Shown here: in pieces, positions 33,565 through 44,000 of the stretch | Layout: each line of letters begins with the position of its first letter | Numbering within the stretch: the stretch's first letter is position 1 | NCBI GenBank assembly: GCA_031213475.1 | Contig: JARUPZ010000018.1 | Coordinates: 186,001 to 250,000, forward strand | Direction: 5' to 3' | Source: Nereocystis luetkeana | Lineage: Eukaryota; Sar; Phaeophyceae; Laminariales; Laminariaceae | DNA length: 64,000 bases | The notes under the pieces: model-generated | The model's database searches: none | Told to the model about the DNA's origin: nothing | What the model saw: the letters and a program-made list of their open reading frames with translations, nothing else | Translations under genes and position numbers: made by a program

Positions 33565-33745
33565 TTATCCTCCGGCGGATTGGTAAAAATAAAGCTTAAG
33601 CTCACCACACTTCCACGTTACCGTGTCGCGTGTCAATTTAACCTATAGCTCCCGTTGCAACATCAGCATAAGCTGCTGTTACTACTGGCGCTTGGGCACG
33701 TTGACCCGACCTGACCCCCGAGAGGGGCAGGTGCGGTGGAGATCG
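33565..33745 (+). repeat. Unclassified repeat, copy 2
   Basis: Counterpart of 29505-29700, starting CCGGCGGATTGGTAAAAATA and including TTGACCCGACCTGACCCCCG. Similarity ends near GGTGCGGTGGAGAT. Confidence 0.6.
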
Positions 33746-33894
33746 TCTGCCACATCCTCTACGGAAGAACACGGCACTTTTTTCTGTCGATTTGCTCTTT
33801 TGTTTCTTTTATTTTCTCTTTTTCATATACAAGTAATGTGTACGTTGTACCTGTCGTATCCAGTATGATGACATGATATTGCTACTTTGCTTCC

Positions 33895-34032
33895 TGCATA
33901 ACAATGTGCTTTAGAGTGTAAACCTCTGGCGTAGTTTTGTGACCACAGAGTTTGTATCTCTCTAGGACTGAAGAATCGGCACAGACACTGGTTGTGCTGG
34001 ATGTCGAGGGTAGAAAGACCGGTGAACACAAA
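33895..34032 (+). mobile_element. Short LINE 3' tail, diverged
   Basis: Contains TCTGGCGTAGTTTTGTGACC, GAATCGGCACAGACACTGG and a decayed end GAACACAAACACATG. Confidence 0.65.
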
Positions 34033-34446
34033 CACATGCGAAGGGAATAAAAGCGAAATGTGCGTCTTCCTCGTGCTGTCCTCTTAGCTTACAGTAGAAT
34101 GTGTTACGTAGTTCGAGCTTACTCTAGAATGTTCAAATGCAATTGGCACAAACCAAGGAAGGACAAGATGACGACCAACGAGCGTAGTGACCAGGCAACG
34201 ATCAGACACGTTTCGCCGAAAAGCACGCCAAAAAAGTTTCGTTTGTGGCGAAGCAGACCTGTGTTTGGGGTACGGCCCAAGAAGAACGCATACCGGGTAT
34301 TTTGTTTTCGCCCGAGGCAAACAAAAAGGTCCGGCACACAAAAAAATTGTGCTGCAAGCCGTGCGACACCTACCGCTTGCGGTGATAATAGCAATTAACG
34401 GAATTTAGGGGTCGAATGTGCGCCAGCGAGCTTGTATTAACGGCAT
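34033..34446. other. No gene recognised
   Basis: Overlapping frames on both strands without recognisable domains. No repeat similarity was seen. Confidence 0.35.
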
Positions 34447-34580
34447 ACGTGTGTGTGTTCTTCACACTAAACCGTTCTTTCTACCCGTCGACATCCAGCA
34501 CAACCAGTGTCCGTGCCGATTCTTCAATCCTAGAAAATGATACTACACAAGTTCTGTGGTCACAAAGCTACGCATATAGA
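34447..34580 (-). mobile_element. Short LINE 3' tail
   Basis: Starts at the (AC)n end (plus-strand GTGTGTGTGTTCTTCACAC) and ends after CACAAAGCTACGC. It includes a small insertion, AATGATACTACA. Confidence 0.75.
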
Positions 34581-34859
34581 GCAACCTCATTCCAGGAAAC
34601 TTCTGTTGGTCCGCGGGCTATACCGACACCCCTCGTTGCTGTCTACCTGGTATCGGTTCCGGATTCGATGCCAGCTACGTATGCGAGTTCGTTTTTTTTG
34701 TTTTTTTTTCGGTTTTTGCGTCAAGCTTTTTTTTTGCTTTTTTCGTGACTGTGAACGACCGCTCGCTGCTGCCTACATGGAATCAGGTAGTCCGATGGGG
34801 TGCCTGTGTGTGGGATCAGGGTAGCCCCGTGAGCCTCCTCCTTCGCAGAGTTATTTTCG

Positions 34860-35200
34860 TTTATGTCCCTTGTGGATAGGAGAGCAAGGTACCATATCAG
34901 GTATGGGGTAGTATTATCCGGGTGGGATCAGGGTGCGGCTGGGGTCGGGATGGGAAACCCCAAAGGTCCGCACCACCTATTTATCTTCTTTCTCCTCTTT
35001 CGATTTTTTTTTTTTGCTGTTCGTGTTGTTTTCTTTCTTTCATAGATAGAATATGTATGCCGTTCCTGTTGTATCCTTGGCATTGCACTGTTTTACTCTG
35101 CTTACTGCGTAACAATGTACCTGGTACAGCAGTACGTGACGTGCTGCTTGCTGTAGTTTTCTCTACGTAGGATCGAAGAATCGGCACGGCCACTGGTTGC
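34860..35200 (+). mobile_element. Decayed LINE 3' UTR
   Basis: Blocks AGAGCAAGGTACC, TTTCTTTCATAGATAGAAT, TGCCGTTCCTGTTGTATCC and GAAGAATCGGCACGG follow the LINE 3' UTR order. TACCTGGTA lies at 35118. Confidence 0.5.
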
Positions 35201-35202
35201 GG

Positions 35203-35488
35203 GTGTGTGTGTTCTTCACATTAAACCGTTCTTTCTACCCGTCGACATCCAGCGCAACCAGTGTCCGTGCCGATTCTTCAATCCTAGAAGACATATAATA
35301 CAAGTTATGTGGTCACAAAGCTACGCCACAGATATACTACGTTGCCACGTACCAGGTACCTGGTATGCAGTAAGCACAGCGGTAGGCAATGCAATGCCAT
35401 GTCATCGTACTAGATACTACAGGCACGATATACACATTCTATGAAATAGAGAAACGAAAGGAAACAATCAAAGAGAATACGAAAACAG
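35203..35488 (-). mobile_element. LINE 3' tail with 16-bp palindrome
   Basis: Tail with (AC)n terminus at 35203-35214. It carries TACCAGGTACCTGGTA at 35350-35365, at the same position as copy D, where tails at 16684 and 17228 and copy A have only TG. A 50-bp opposite-strand tail end (GTAGAAAGAACGG to GTGAAGAACATACACG) abuts it at 35489-35540. Confidence 0.8.
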
Positions 35489-35540
35489 GTGTCGACAGGT
35501 AGAAAGAACGGTTTATTTATTGATGTGAAGAACATACACG

Positions 35541-37007
35541 CATAGAAATTTCCTCAATTTTGATCCTCTATACTGGTAAGTGGTTATGTATTGCCGCCAT
35601 CCCTACTATTATTACTAATATTTATTTGTTGTCCACAGAGGGTACACTAAATAATCGCCAACGACATATTTTCACTATTTATTCTGCTTGCCATCCGACA
35701 ATGCTGTGTACCTGGTAGTGTTTATTTGATACAAAAAAAAAACAGAAAAATACAAAATTAATATTCTTCTCCAGAACGAAAGCGCGGCAGTATCATACGG
35801 CAAATCAAAATGGATTTGTTGCTGTTCTGATATTAACTCTCAAACCAAGGAGTCCGTGGTCACACGAAGATTCTGTAGCCCCTAATAATATAGGAAGAAA
35901 TACCGAATTTCGTTTCGCCAGGGTACCGGAAAAAAATACCAGAAGAACGCGTTTTGCTGGGAGACCGGAACATACCGGGAAAATACCGAAATTCGTGTTC
36001 TCGGGTTCGGTATCCATTACTGGCCACACAGCATCTTCTTACTATTTCCTCATGTTCTCATCTTCAATACGTACACCATTCGCCAACAAAGGTTCGTGAG
36101 AGTATTTGCGAAAGCACATATTTTTTTGGAGTGGTTTTATTCACTCGTACATAGTATCAGTAGGTTTTTTGTTATTTTTCGTCTCCCCGAATTCAGAAAA
36201 TAATCATCGAACTGTATGGTCCCACGCGACGCGAGAAAAGAAAGCTGGTGCCTGAACTTGAGGAAGTACCAGGCAGGGGATAGCGTATACCAGGTACGAG
36301 GTACGATACGAAGAAACGCTAGTTTAACGACGGGTCTCAATGCCTTGTTTTGTGGGCACGCACTCCACCTGTACTTCTTGAAGAGGCGTTTTTCTATCCT
36401 CTGCTTGACATCTCTTAACTTATCGCTCTGATCAGCCACGCTGCACTTTCTTATCCCGGTGAGCTCTCAAAAACTACTGAAACAGTTGTTAATAGTAGCT
36501 TCTTCGGGTCTTCCGTGCCCAGCGAGGATTTGCTCTCGTTTTGATGTTGCACACACCGCCGCCATAGTTGAATCATTGTTGGGCTGGCTACCGCCGTGGC
36601 TGCGCAGCCAGTACAGCAGTAAATGCAGGTTCAGCCAGCAGATCCCCGTTGCGCTACGTAGGCGAATCCTGGCCGCCAAGCCGCGAGCCACCCCCCCCCC
36701 CCCCCCGGCTGGTTGGAGGGGCTCGTGGCTCATTATATAGGCGCCGTCGGATGGAATATAATGTGATGCCGCCGAGTTTGTTCTATTTGTTGACCCTAGA
36801 TTACTTCCAGGGAAGTCGCTTGCCGTGTCGGGATCTGGAGATGCTTTTATTGCGCGCGCTCAGCTTAGAAACCCCAGTTACGGCTGTGTATATAGCTGAT
36901 ATGATATGTTAAATATGTATTTCCCGAATATAGACACCCCCTCCTTGAATTCTGCAGCTTCAGATTTGTCTTCCTCATATACGGACTGCACTTCCTGCGT
37001 GAGACCA
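35541..37007. other. No gene recognised
   Basis: AT-rich to mixed DNA. TACCWGGTA motifs lie at 35709 and 36288. Inverted GGTACCGGAAAAAA / GGGAAAATACCGAA segments at about 35880-36000 resemble those near 18780-18900. A C run (36689-36706) precedes a short frame with no recognised domain. Confidence 0.35.
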
Positions 37008-37014
37008 TATAAAA
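37008..37014 (+). promoter_or_regulatory. Candidate TATA box
   Basis: TATAAAA lies 44 bp upstream of the ATG at 37058. The intervening CCGTAGTACG and ATCACACACAG are shared with a second site on the minus strand near 47745-47800, which supports a conserved leader. Confidence 0.4.
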
Positions 37015-37057
37015 CCCGTAGTACGGGCAATTGGGGTATCACACACAGTTTGCAAAG

Positions 37058-37110
37058 ATGAGTTTCGACCAAATCCTCGATCTCACAGCTGATGTTTTTC
37101 GTTTTTACAA
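37058..37110 (+). CDS. Candidate first exon starting MSFDQILDLTAD, function unknown
   Basis: An ATG opens an 18-codon stretch, MSFDQILDLTADVFRFYK, directly followed by a consensus donor GTAAGT at 37111 (phase 2). LINE copy D begins about 45 bp further on. A related start (MGFDDILDLTAH) with a related leader lies on the minus strand at 47743 and downward. I do not recognise the family. It could be the first exon of the redox gene starting at 41 kb, but no intervening exon could be joined, so this is not claimed. Confidence 0.35.
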
Positions 37111-37155
37111 GTAAGTATGTACGAGTATAGTATTGTTAACATGTACTCGTACATA

Positions 37156-39447
37156 CCGAGAGCTGTTATGGAAGGTACTCACACGCTTTGGCGTACCAAC
37201 CAAGATGCTGAGAATTATCCGTAATTTCCACGATGGCATGCGGGCTCGCGTGCGTACTGATGACGGCGAGCACTCGGAATGGTTTGATGTCACGCAGGGG
37301 CTGCGGCAAGGCTGTGTACTATCACCGTTACTGTTCAACGTGTTCTTCGCTGCTGCGTTACACGTCGTACTAGTACGCTTCAGCCAAGACGAAGCCATCG
37401 TAAGGGATTTGGTCCAACTCTGTGATGCTGGAGTAGTTCGAACAGAGAAGCAGGAGTCATTGGCGTGCATGCGAAGGGCTGTATGGGGCAAGTTGTACGC
37501 CGATGATGCAGGAATTGTCTCGAAGTCGGCTGACGGGCTCGCGAAAATGATGACAGTCATCGTGACTGCCTTCGAAGCAGCAGGCCTCACGGTGTCGGAA
37601 AAGAATACAGAGACAATGCTCCTACAAGCACCAGACCAGACAACCCTCGCACCACCGCTCGTCATCGAAGCGGTAGGCCAGAGGTATAAGCAGACGACCC
37701 AGTTCTTACCTAGGCGGCACTATCCACGAAAACGCTGGCCTCTCGCTCGAAATCGACCGACGGATCCGCCTCATGCGAGCATGCCTCAAACGGTTCGGCC
37801 CGGAGTTGTATGATAGGGCGACCGCCCCCCTTAGCCTTAAAGTCCGAATGCTGAAGGCCGAGGTGATTGAGACCCTGCTGTACGGGTGTGTGACGTGGAC
37901 CCTCAGAGCGGAACACTTTGCCAAGCTTCGAACGGCTCACCACCAAGTCCTGTTGCGAGTCGTTGGCTTCCAGCGCCGACTTCGTACTGACCATGCCACC
38001 CTCTCGTACGCGAAGGCCCTCAAGATGACACGTTGCGAGAGCATCGGAACGATCATTCGTAAACGGCGGCTCTTCTTTGCGGGGGGCGTGGCACGGCAAA
38101 GCAAGGAGCGATTACCCAATCGGGTAATGTTCGGGACGATAGCTGGTGGGGAGAACCCGAGACCAGGCGGGCAGTGTAAGACTTGGCATAGATGCATAGT
38201 CGAAGACCTTAGGGAGTTCAGAGCAACCGAAGGGTCAACGGAAGCTGCCCCCTTGGTGTTCGGAGTTGAGACCGCGTTGTGGTCCACTGCAGCCAAAAAG
38301 GCGGGGAAGTGGTACCGGGGGATCCTTGAAGCAGCCGAACAGTTCATGGTGAGGTGGCACGAGGCTGAGGCTGAGATGAGTAGGCAGCGCCACGCATCCG
38401 CCGTGGATGGTGTCCTAGGGAATGGGGGGGTTGGGGGCATCAGGAGAAGTGGCAGAAAGCCCGACCAAGGGAATGCGGAGAGGGGGGGGAACAGGAGGAG
38501 TAGAAGGGAAACTGCGGTAGCCGAAAGTAGGAACGAGATGGCAGACAGGGTAGCAAGGCACCAGGCCGACTAGGAAGTAGAATATGACCATACTACTAGT
38601 GCCACCAACTGATGCAGCTGGTTCGAACGCGGTCTTCCCGTGTCTTCTTTTTTTGCTTCGTTTTTTTCTTTCTTGCGCTGATTCTCCGTGGTTTTCATTT
38701 TATTTATTTCTCTTCCTTTTCTGATTGATAAGCCGTACTGAACGAGTCGTGTGGCGTGGTTGGATGACGAACCTGCTCTGCTCGTTTCGTATTGTCTGAC
38801 GCCAAGGGGCTGGGTTTAGTTGACGAACGCAGGGCGGAGACGGCAGACTGGGTAGCAAGGTACCAGGCGGATTCGCAGGGAGAACCTGGCTATACTACTC
38901 GTACCACAAACTGCTGCCGCCACCTACCTGGAGGGTGCTTTGGGCTTTGGTCTGCCTGTTATTTTCCCTTTGCTACTTTTTTTCCTTGGTTCTTTGTCTT
39001 ACTCTGTTTACAACCAGTGGTGTTTTTGTTATTTTTTCCTTTTTTTTCCAGCTTGTTTTTTTTCAAGTGTTGGCCACCTCGCCTGCGGGGGGGGGGCACG
39101 ACAGATTGTTTCTTCTATTTTTTTCTTTCATTTTGTTTGTTTTTCTTTTTTGATTTGTCTCCTTTGTTTTTGTTTTCTCTTTGATTGTTTCCTTTCGTTT
39201 CTCTCTTTCATAGATTGCGTATGGCGTGCCTGTCGTATCTAGTATGATGACATGGCATTGCATTGCCCACTGCTGTGCTTACTGCATACCAGGTACCTGG
39301 TACGTGGCAACGTAGTATCTTTCTGTGGCGTAGCTTTGTGGCCACATAACTTGTACCTCTTCTAGGATTGAAGAATCGGCACGGACACTGGTTGTGCTGG
39401 ATGTCGACGGATAGAAATAACGGTTTAATGTGAAGAACACACACACT
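37156..39447 (+). pseudogene. LINE copy D, 5'-truncated, one frameshift
   Basis: Starts inside the reverse transcriptase ([18 protein letters not shown]) and keeps the catalytic YADD ([10 protein letters not shown] near 37500). A shift near 37705 separates the frame 37156-37810 from 37773-38573. The C-terminal region and full 3' UTR follow, ending GTGAAGAACACACACAC at 39447. It is very similar to copy A throughout, so both inserted from close relatives. It lacks copy A's TACCAGGTA at 22773 and has the 16-bp double motif at 39287-39302. Confidence 0.9.
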
Positions 39448-41072
39448 ATTGTCATTCTTGTCATCCGACCATGTGCAGCATGAGATTGAACGTTGAACAC
39501 TCGAAACATTTCTGAAAGAAGAAATCCCCGGAAACAAAAGAAACCTATGCACAAGGTCTATCTGCCTTCTATATCTACTTCCTCCTGTGCTCTATCTACG
39601 ATACTCTCTTTGTTATCCTTGCTCCTTCCTTATATATTACCTGGTATTATTTGAATGTGTATTCCTTTGTTGAGTTTGTTCCTGGTTTACTTTTTCGCTT
39701 TCATCCCGGAATATGTTGGAGCCTTTCTTTATTGTGACTTTGTGAACAATGGTTAGATCTTGGCGTCGACGACAAATACACTTCGTATTTCGTTGTATGT
39801 TATTGCATGCAACGTTGAAGGTTCTATAGACTCGACATGCACGCTACATTCTGTACAGACTGCACACCAAAAGGGCCAAACCAGACGCCGATCGATGTAC
39901 TGTCCCGGTGACATATACCTTTTGGCAACAATATATTATACACATAAACATAACATGCGCAGACGGTTGTACCGCGTGCGTGCGTGCGTTCGTGCGTGTT
40001 TCGGCCTCTCTGTGTGCATCCCGTTGACGTCATCTAACGCAGCGCAACATCGACCTTACGTTGACGCCATCTAACGCAGCGCAACATCGACCTTATTTCC
40101 GGGACGCTGGGATTGTCGCCATCTCGTCACGCGCACTATATTGCTCCGTAGTGTGCGTACATATATTCGAGTATGGGAAACACCGGCGCCCGTTTCACGC
40201 GATCTTTTTCAAGATCCCACCAATGCTTTCTGGAAGTGCCGCCACCAGCGAAGGGGGTTAGCCCGAACATGGTTCGTTCAGCGACAAGTAAGTATGTACC
40301 AGGCGCCTTAACCCCTTTAGTACTGCAGTCCCGTTCCGGGGACAACGCATTTGGGATTTCAATGGTTTGTCCCCAAAGTGGGGCTGCAGTTCAAAATGGG
40401 CTAACGTCCGAAACAACGCAGGACCTGCCGGTTCTGGTTGCGCGCGTCGGCATTCCCGGTTTTCAACCTCTCCGGGAAAAGCTGCAGCAATGCCACGACG
40501 CGCGCTGTATGCACGATTAGGGGTGAACATTATTTCTGAGCCAAAACCTTTCTGACTGCCGTGGATCCGCGGCTGAGGAACTACCCAACATCGGTGGAAC
40601 ACCGCTATTCATAGTGTTTCCCGATCTATTAGTCGTTTACCTACGGAGACCATCGGATTGGACCTCCATTTTTTCTCAAAAGTCAGTTTTTGTGTGGGGT
40701 ACGGAGTTCCTCTTGAAAGAATTTATACCCTGTAGTTTTCGTGGAACGCCTACCACTACGGTAGAACATGGCATTGCTCATCGTGGTTTATATTTTGTCA
40801 GAGTTTTGAGTTGAGACAGGTAGCCACTCGCTTTAGGAGCCCAAGAAATACTTGGGGCGTACCTCCACCGCCGCAGGCGTCCTTACTGGACGCCCACAAG
40901 ATTCGACTCGTTGCCCATGGATACGTTGCCCAGCGCGTCGTTGAAAAGAAGCAGATTATGGAGCGGCTACGATAACTCACGGAAGTTGCCGACGTTGCTC
41001 TCACCTCTCAACAAACCCCGTCCACTCCCGACTGCCCCGCTTCTCGCGTCAAACACTTGGTTGCTGCCTCAG
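39448..41072. other. No exon resolved; MITE and tandem duplication
   Basis: Probably the 5' region of the redox gene, but no first exon or signal peptide could be joined in phase. A 37-bp unit (GTTGACGTCATCTAACGCAG and following) is duplicated at about 40022-40095. A family-2 MITE occupies 40312-40400. An ATG at 40173 with a donor-like GTAAGT at 40288 is a weak first-exon candidate. Confidence 0.4.
40312..40400. mobile_element. TTAA-associated MITE (family 2), copy d
   Basis: Left flank TTAA, then CCCCTTTAGTACTGCAGTCC. The right end is GGGGCTGCAGTTCAAAATGGG followed by CTAA. The termini and central GTTTGTCCCCAAAG match the family. Confidence 0.75.
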
Positions 41073-44000
41073 GAAACAACGTCGCCAAGCCCGCGTGGGG
41101 CAGCGTCGGGCAGAGACAGGTGAAGAGCGACGGGTAGGGGATCGACCCTCGCGGAGGTTTGCCGCCCTTGCTATATTTTCTCCTACGGTAACACTGTCTG
41201 CGCAAATTCTTGTGGCACGTCTCGCTCTTGTTTCGCACAAAGGCTTCCTGTGTCATTCATCAGGGCAACCGTCAGGAGAGGGTTTGCTGGAAAGCTTCTC
41301 TCTTCACGGGTCGCCGGCGAGACATGACATAGGAACACTCGTATCTGCGAGTCGTGGGTTCCCTCCCTAATACTCCGACGTCTTTGACCGAAGCCAGTTT
41401 ATGGTCGGTGTTACTTAAACTTTTCCACTTGCCAAAACCCGATGTCAGAAATGCCTGTATCACACGTTTATGCATGGGGCTATTTGAGTAGAGGATCCAG
41501 GTCAACCGTGCTCGGCATGCATGCCGTCTGGTTAGGCCCGGCACGCTTTCCACCTACGCGTGCTTGTGCCACGCGATTTTTTCGCTGTGTATATCACGTT
41601 CAATGTACGCCGCAGTTTTCACAGTCTCCGTCAATCAGGGCACCCCGACCGCCAGTGCGCATAACGCATACCAGGTACCTGGTATGTTCCAACCCTACGC
41701 GTGCGACGTCTGCGAATGTTTTGTCGCCTCTTTACGCCACCCTTCCCACGGTACCCGCAATGCCAACGACCTCCTGCCGCTCGTCATCGTCGACACCCCG
41801 TCAACGGTAGCTCCGCAGCGTCATAGGGGCAAGCTACGCCGATCAGGTATCGGCACCTCCTGGAGAAGATCGCCCGACGCCAAGGTGAGCTGTTGCCGTG
41901 GAGATGTTTACGGAGCAAACACGCCCCGGCGCCGGTTGGCGGCATTTCTCGTTCGCTGCTTACAGTTCGTATGGCGATGGGGACATTGCTACCCGGGTGG
42001 GCTTGTTGCCGTAGTGCTCCGGGTAGGAGGCAAAGACGTCACCTGACTGTCGCTCGCGCCGAAGAATGTAGGGTTTTGCATGTGGGCCATGGCCGCGGGA
42101 CCGGCTCGCTGCTGAAGAGATGTTCTGTTGGGGGACGCTCAACAGTAATCGCCGGTTCGACAATCGCTCTTTGTCTTGCTACACAGTCCGTTGACCTCGA
42201 AAACGACAGCGCGGATGCTGACCTTCCGGTCCATAACTGCCAGTCCAAACGGTTTGCTGTTACCGTATAGATCACGACCTCGGCGCCCGCTTTCACCCCT
42301 CCCCCACTGCCCCGCGTGTATGCTCCACCCCACTAAATATTGCCGGATGATAATACACCAAAGGGAGGTACTGTCGGAGGTTTTCCTGACGACACCACCG
42401 TCGAGCTCGACAACCAGCGCCCTCTTCGTGGGGTGGGGATTGCTCGTCGGGTACGACCTTTTCCTCAATCGGGACAACGCGTCAGAGCCGCTGGACATCG
42501 CGTGCGACGACGCCTCGCTCGCCGACGGATCGTGCCAGCGGGGATCATTGTCGGGGCCGATATCCTTCAGCAGGTCACAGGGCGCGCTCGACGGCGAGGG
42601 CGACGGTTCCAGAAGTCCGATCAACTACGCAACAGCTTACCTGGACCTGGACTGGCTGTACGGCAGGGACGAGGAATCCGCGGCAGCTCTCCGAACACTG
42701 CGTGCGGGAAAGCTGAACCTGACCGCTGATGGGCTCCCACACCTGCTGCACGATGGGTCGTGGCTCGTGAGTGAGGCGCAGCCTCGGACACGGGCTTGAG
42801 GCACTCTTGGTTTAAGCGAATCTGAAGGGCAGGACAGGCCAAGCAGGCGTGGTGCTCGTGACAAAGACGTTGTAGACGTACGCGCGGCAGGCAGGCAACC
42901 GAGTGGCAGGCACGGCTAGCCCCCTACGTAGCTGTGTCCACTCCTACTGGCTCGTTGTCGCTCGACGATGCTTTTGCGCCACTGAAACGTGTTGCTGCCG
43001 TTTTTCGTCCGATTTTTGTTTGGGACAGGTCGCAGATGAGCGGCCAACGAGGATGCCTGTAACGTTCGCGCTCATGACCCTTCTGCTGAGGGAACACAAC
43101 CGATGCTGCAACGAAATGGCCCCAGCGTGGGATGCTGATATGGACGAGGTTCGGTTGAACGGGAAACTGTCTGCTGTTTGCGCTGATCATGTCGATACTT
43201 GAACAAGCCAAAGTCGGTGTTGATATGTACCTCGATTACGTTTGTGGGGGTGCTCACGACGCTTTATCTTGGCGTTCGAAAGGCCAGGACGCCTTTTCAA
43301 TCAATTCGCAAGTGTTTTTCCCGTCTTGGAGATGGGACTTGGGGCTGGCATGGCCATGCAATTGAATACCAGGTACACGCTTTCGGCGAGGAGTTTGCAC
43401 CATATTTAGAACACAAAGCATGGGGCAGTAGTGACTGGCGCTACTCCCTCTCCCGCCGTTATTGCCTTGCGCCCACCCTCCCCCGAGCAGGATGCGTACC
43501 AGGTCTGTCGACAGTGGACGATCGCTGTATTTCAGGAAATATCTGAGAACGAATTTTCCGAGCGCCTAGTGGGTGGAAGCGCAAGGTACCTGGGGTCGGC
43601 CGCTTACAACTTTTTCTACGACGACGCCAACGATAACAACGCAGCGAACGCTCGTCGGCAGCCACATCGGTTGAGCGCCATGGAAATCATTGTGCGGTCG
43701 CGCCACCTAGCTCGAATGATCGGATCCTACGACGCGGCGACCAACGCCGGCGTGGACGCCGTGTTTTCCACTGTCGCTAACCCGGCGTTCTACTCGGCCC
43801 TACCGTCGACCGTGGGCTTGCGGGACGATAACTACGACGCCATCGATGAGGTGTGCGGTGCTTGCCGTTTGCCTTGAGACACATGATGCTTAGGCGCAAA
43901 GGGGAGGATGAGACAATCGGCAATCGACGATAGGGGGGGTGGGGGCACGGGTGGCCCTCTTGATCACTCCTCAAGCAGTGTGGGACAGCTTTCTGCTATG

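Noticed and set aside
37058..41072. Calling MSFDQILDLTAD the first exon of the redox gene
   Set aside because: The donor phase (2) does not fit the first secure exon (needs 1 base), and no linking exon was found.
43498..43505. TACCAGGT in a peroxidase exon as another footprint
   Set aside because: It encodes the conserved Tyr-Gln-Val of DAYQVCRQW, so it is explained by coding and was left out of the count.
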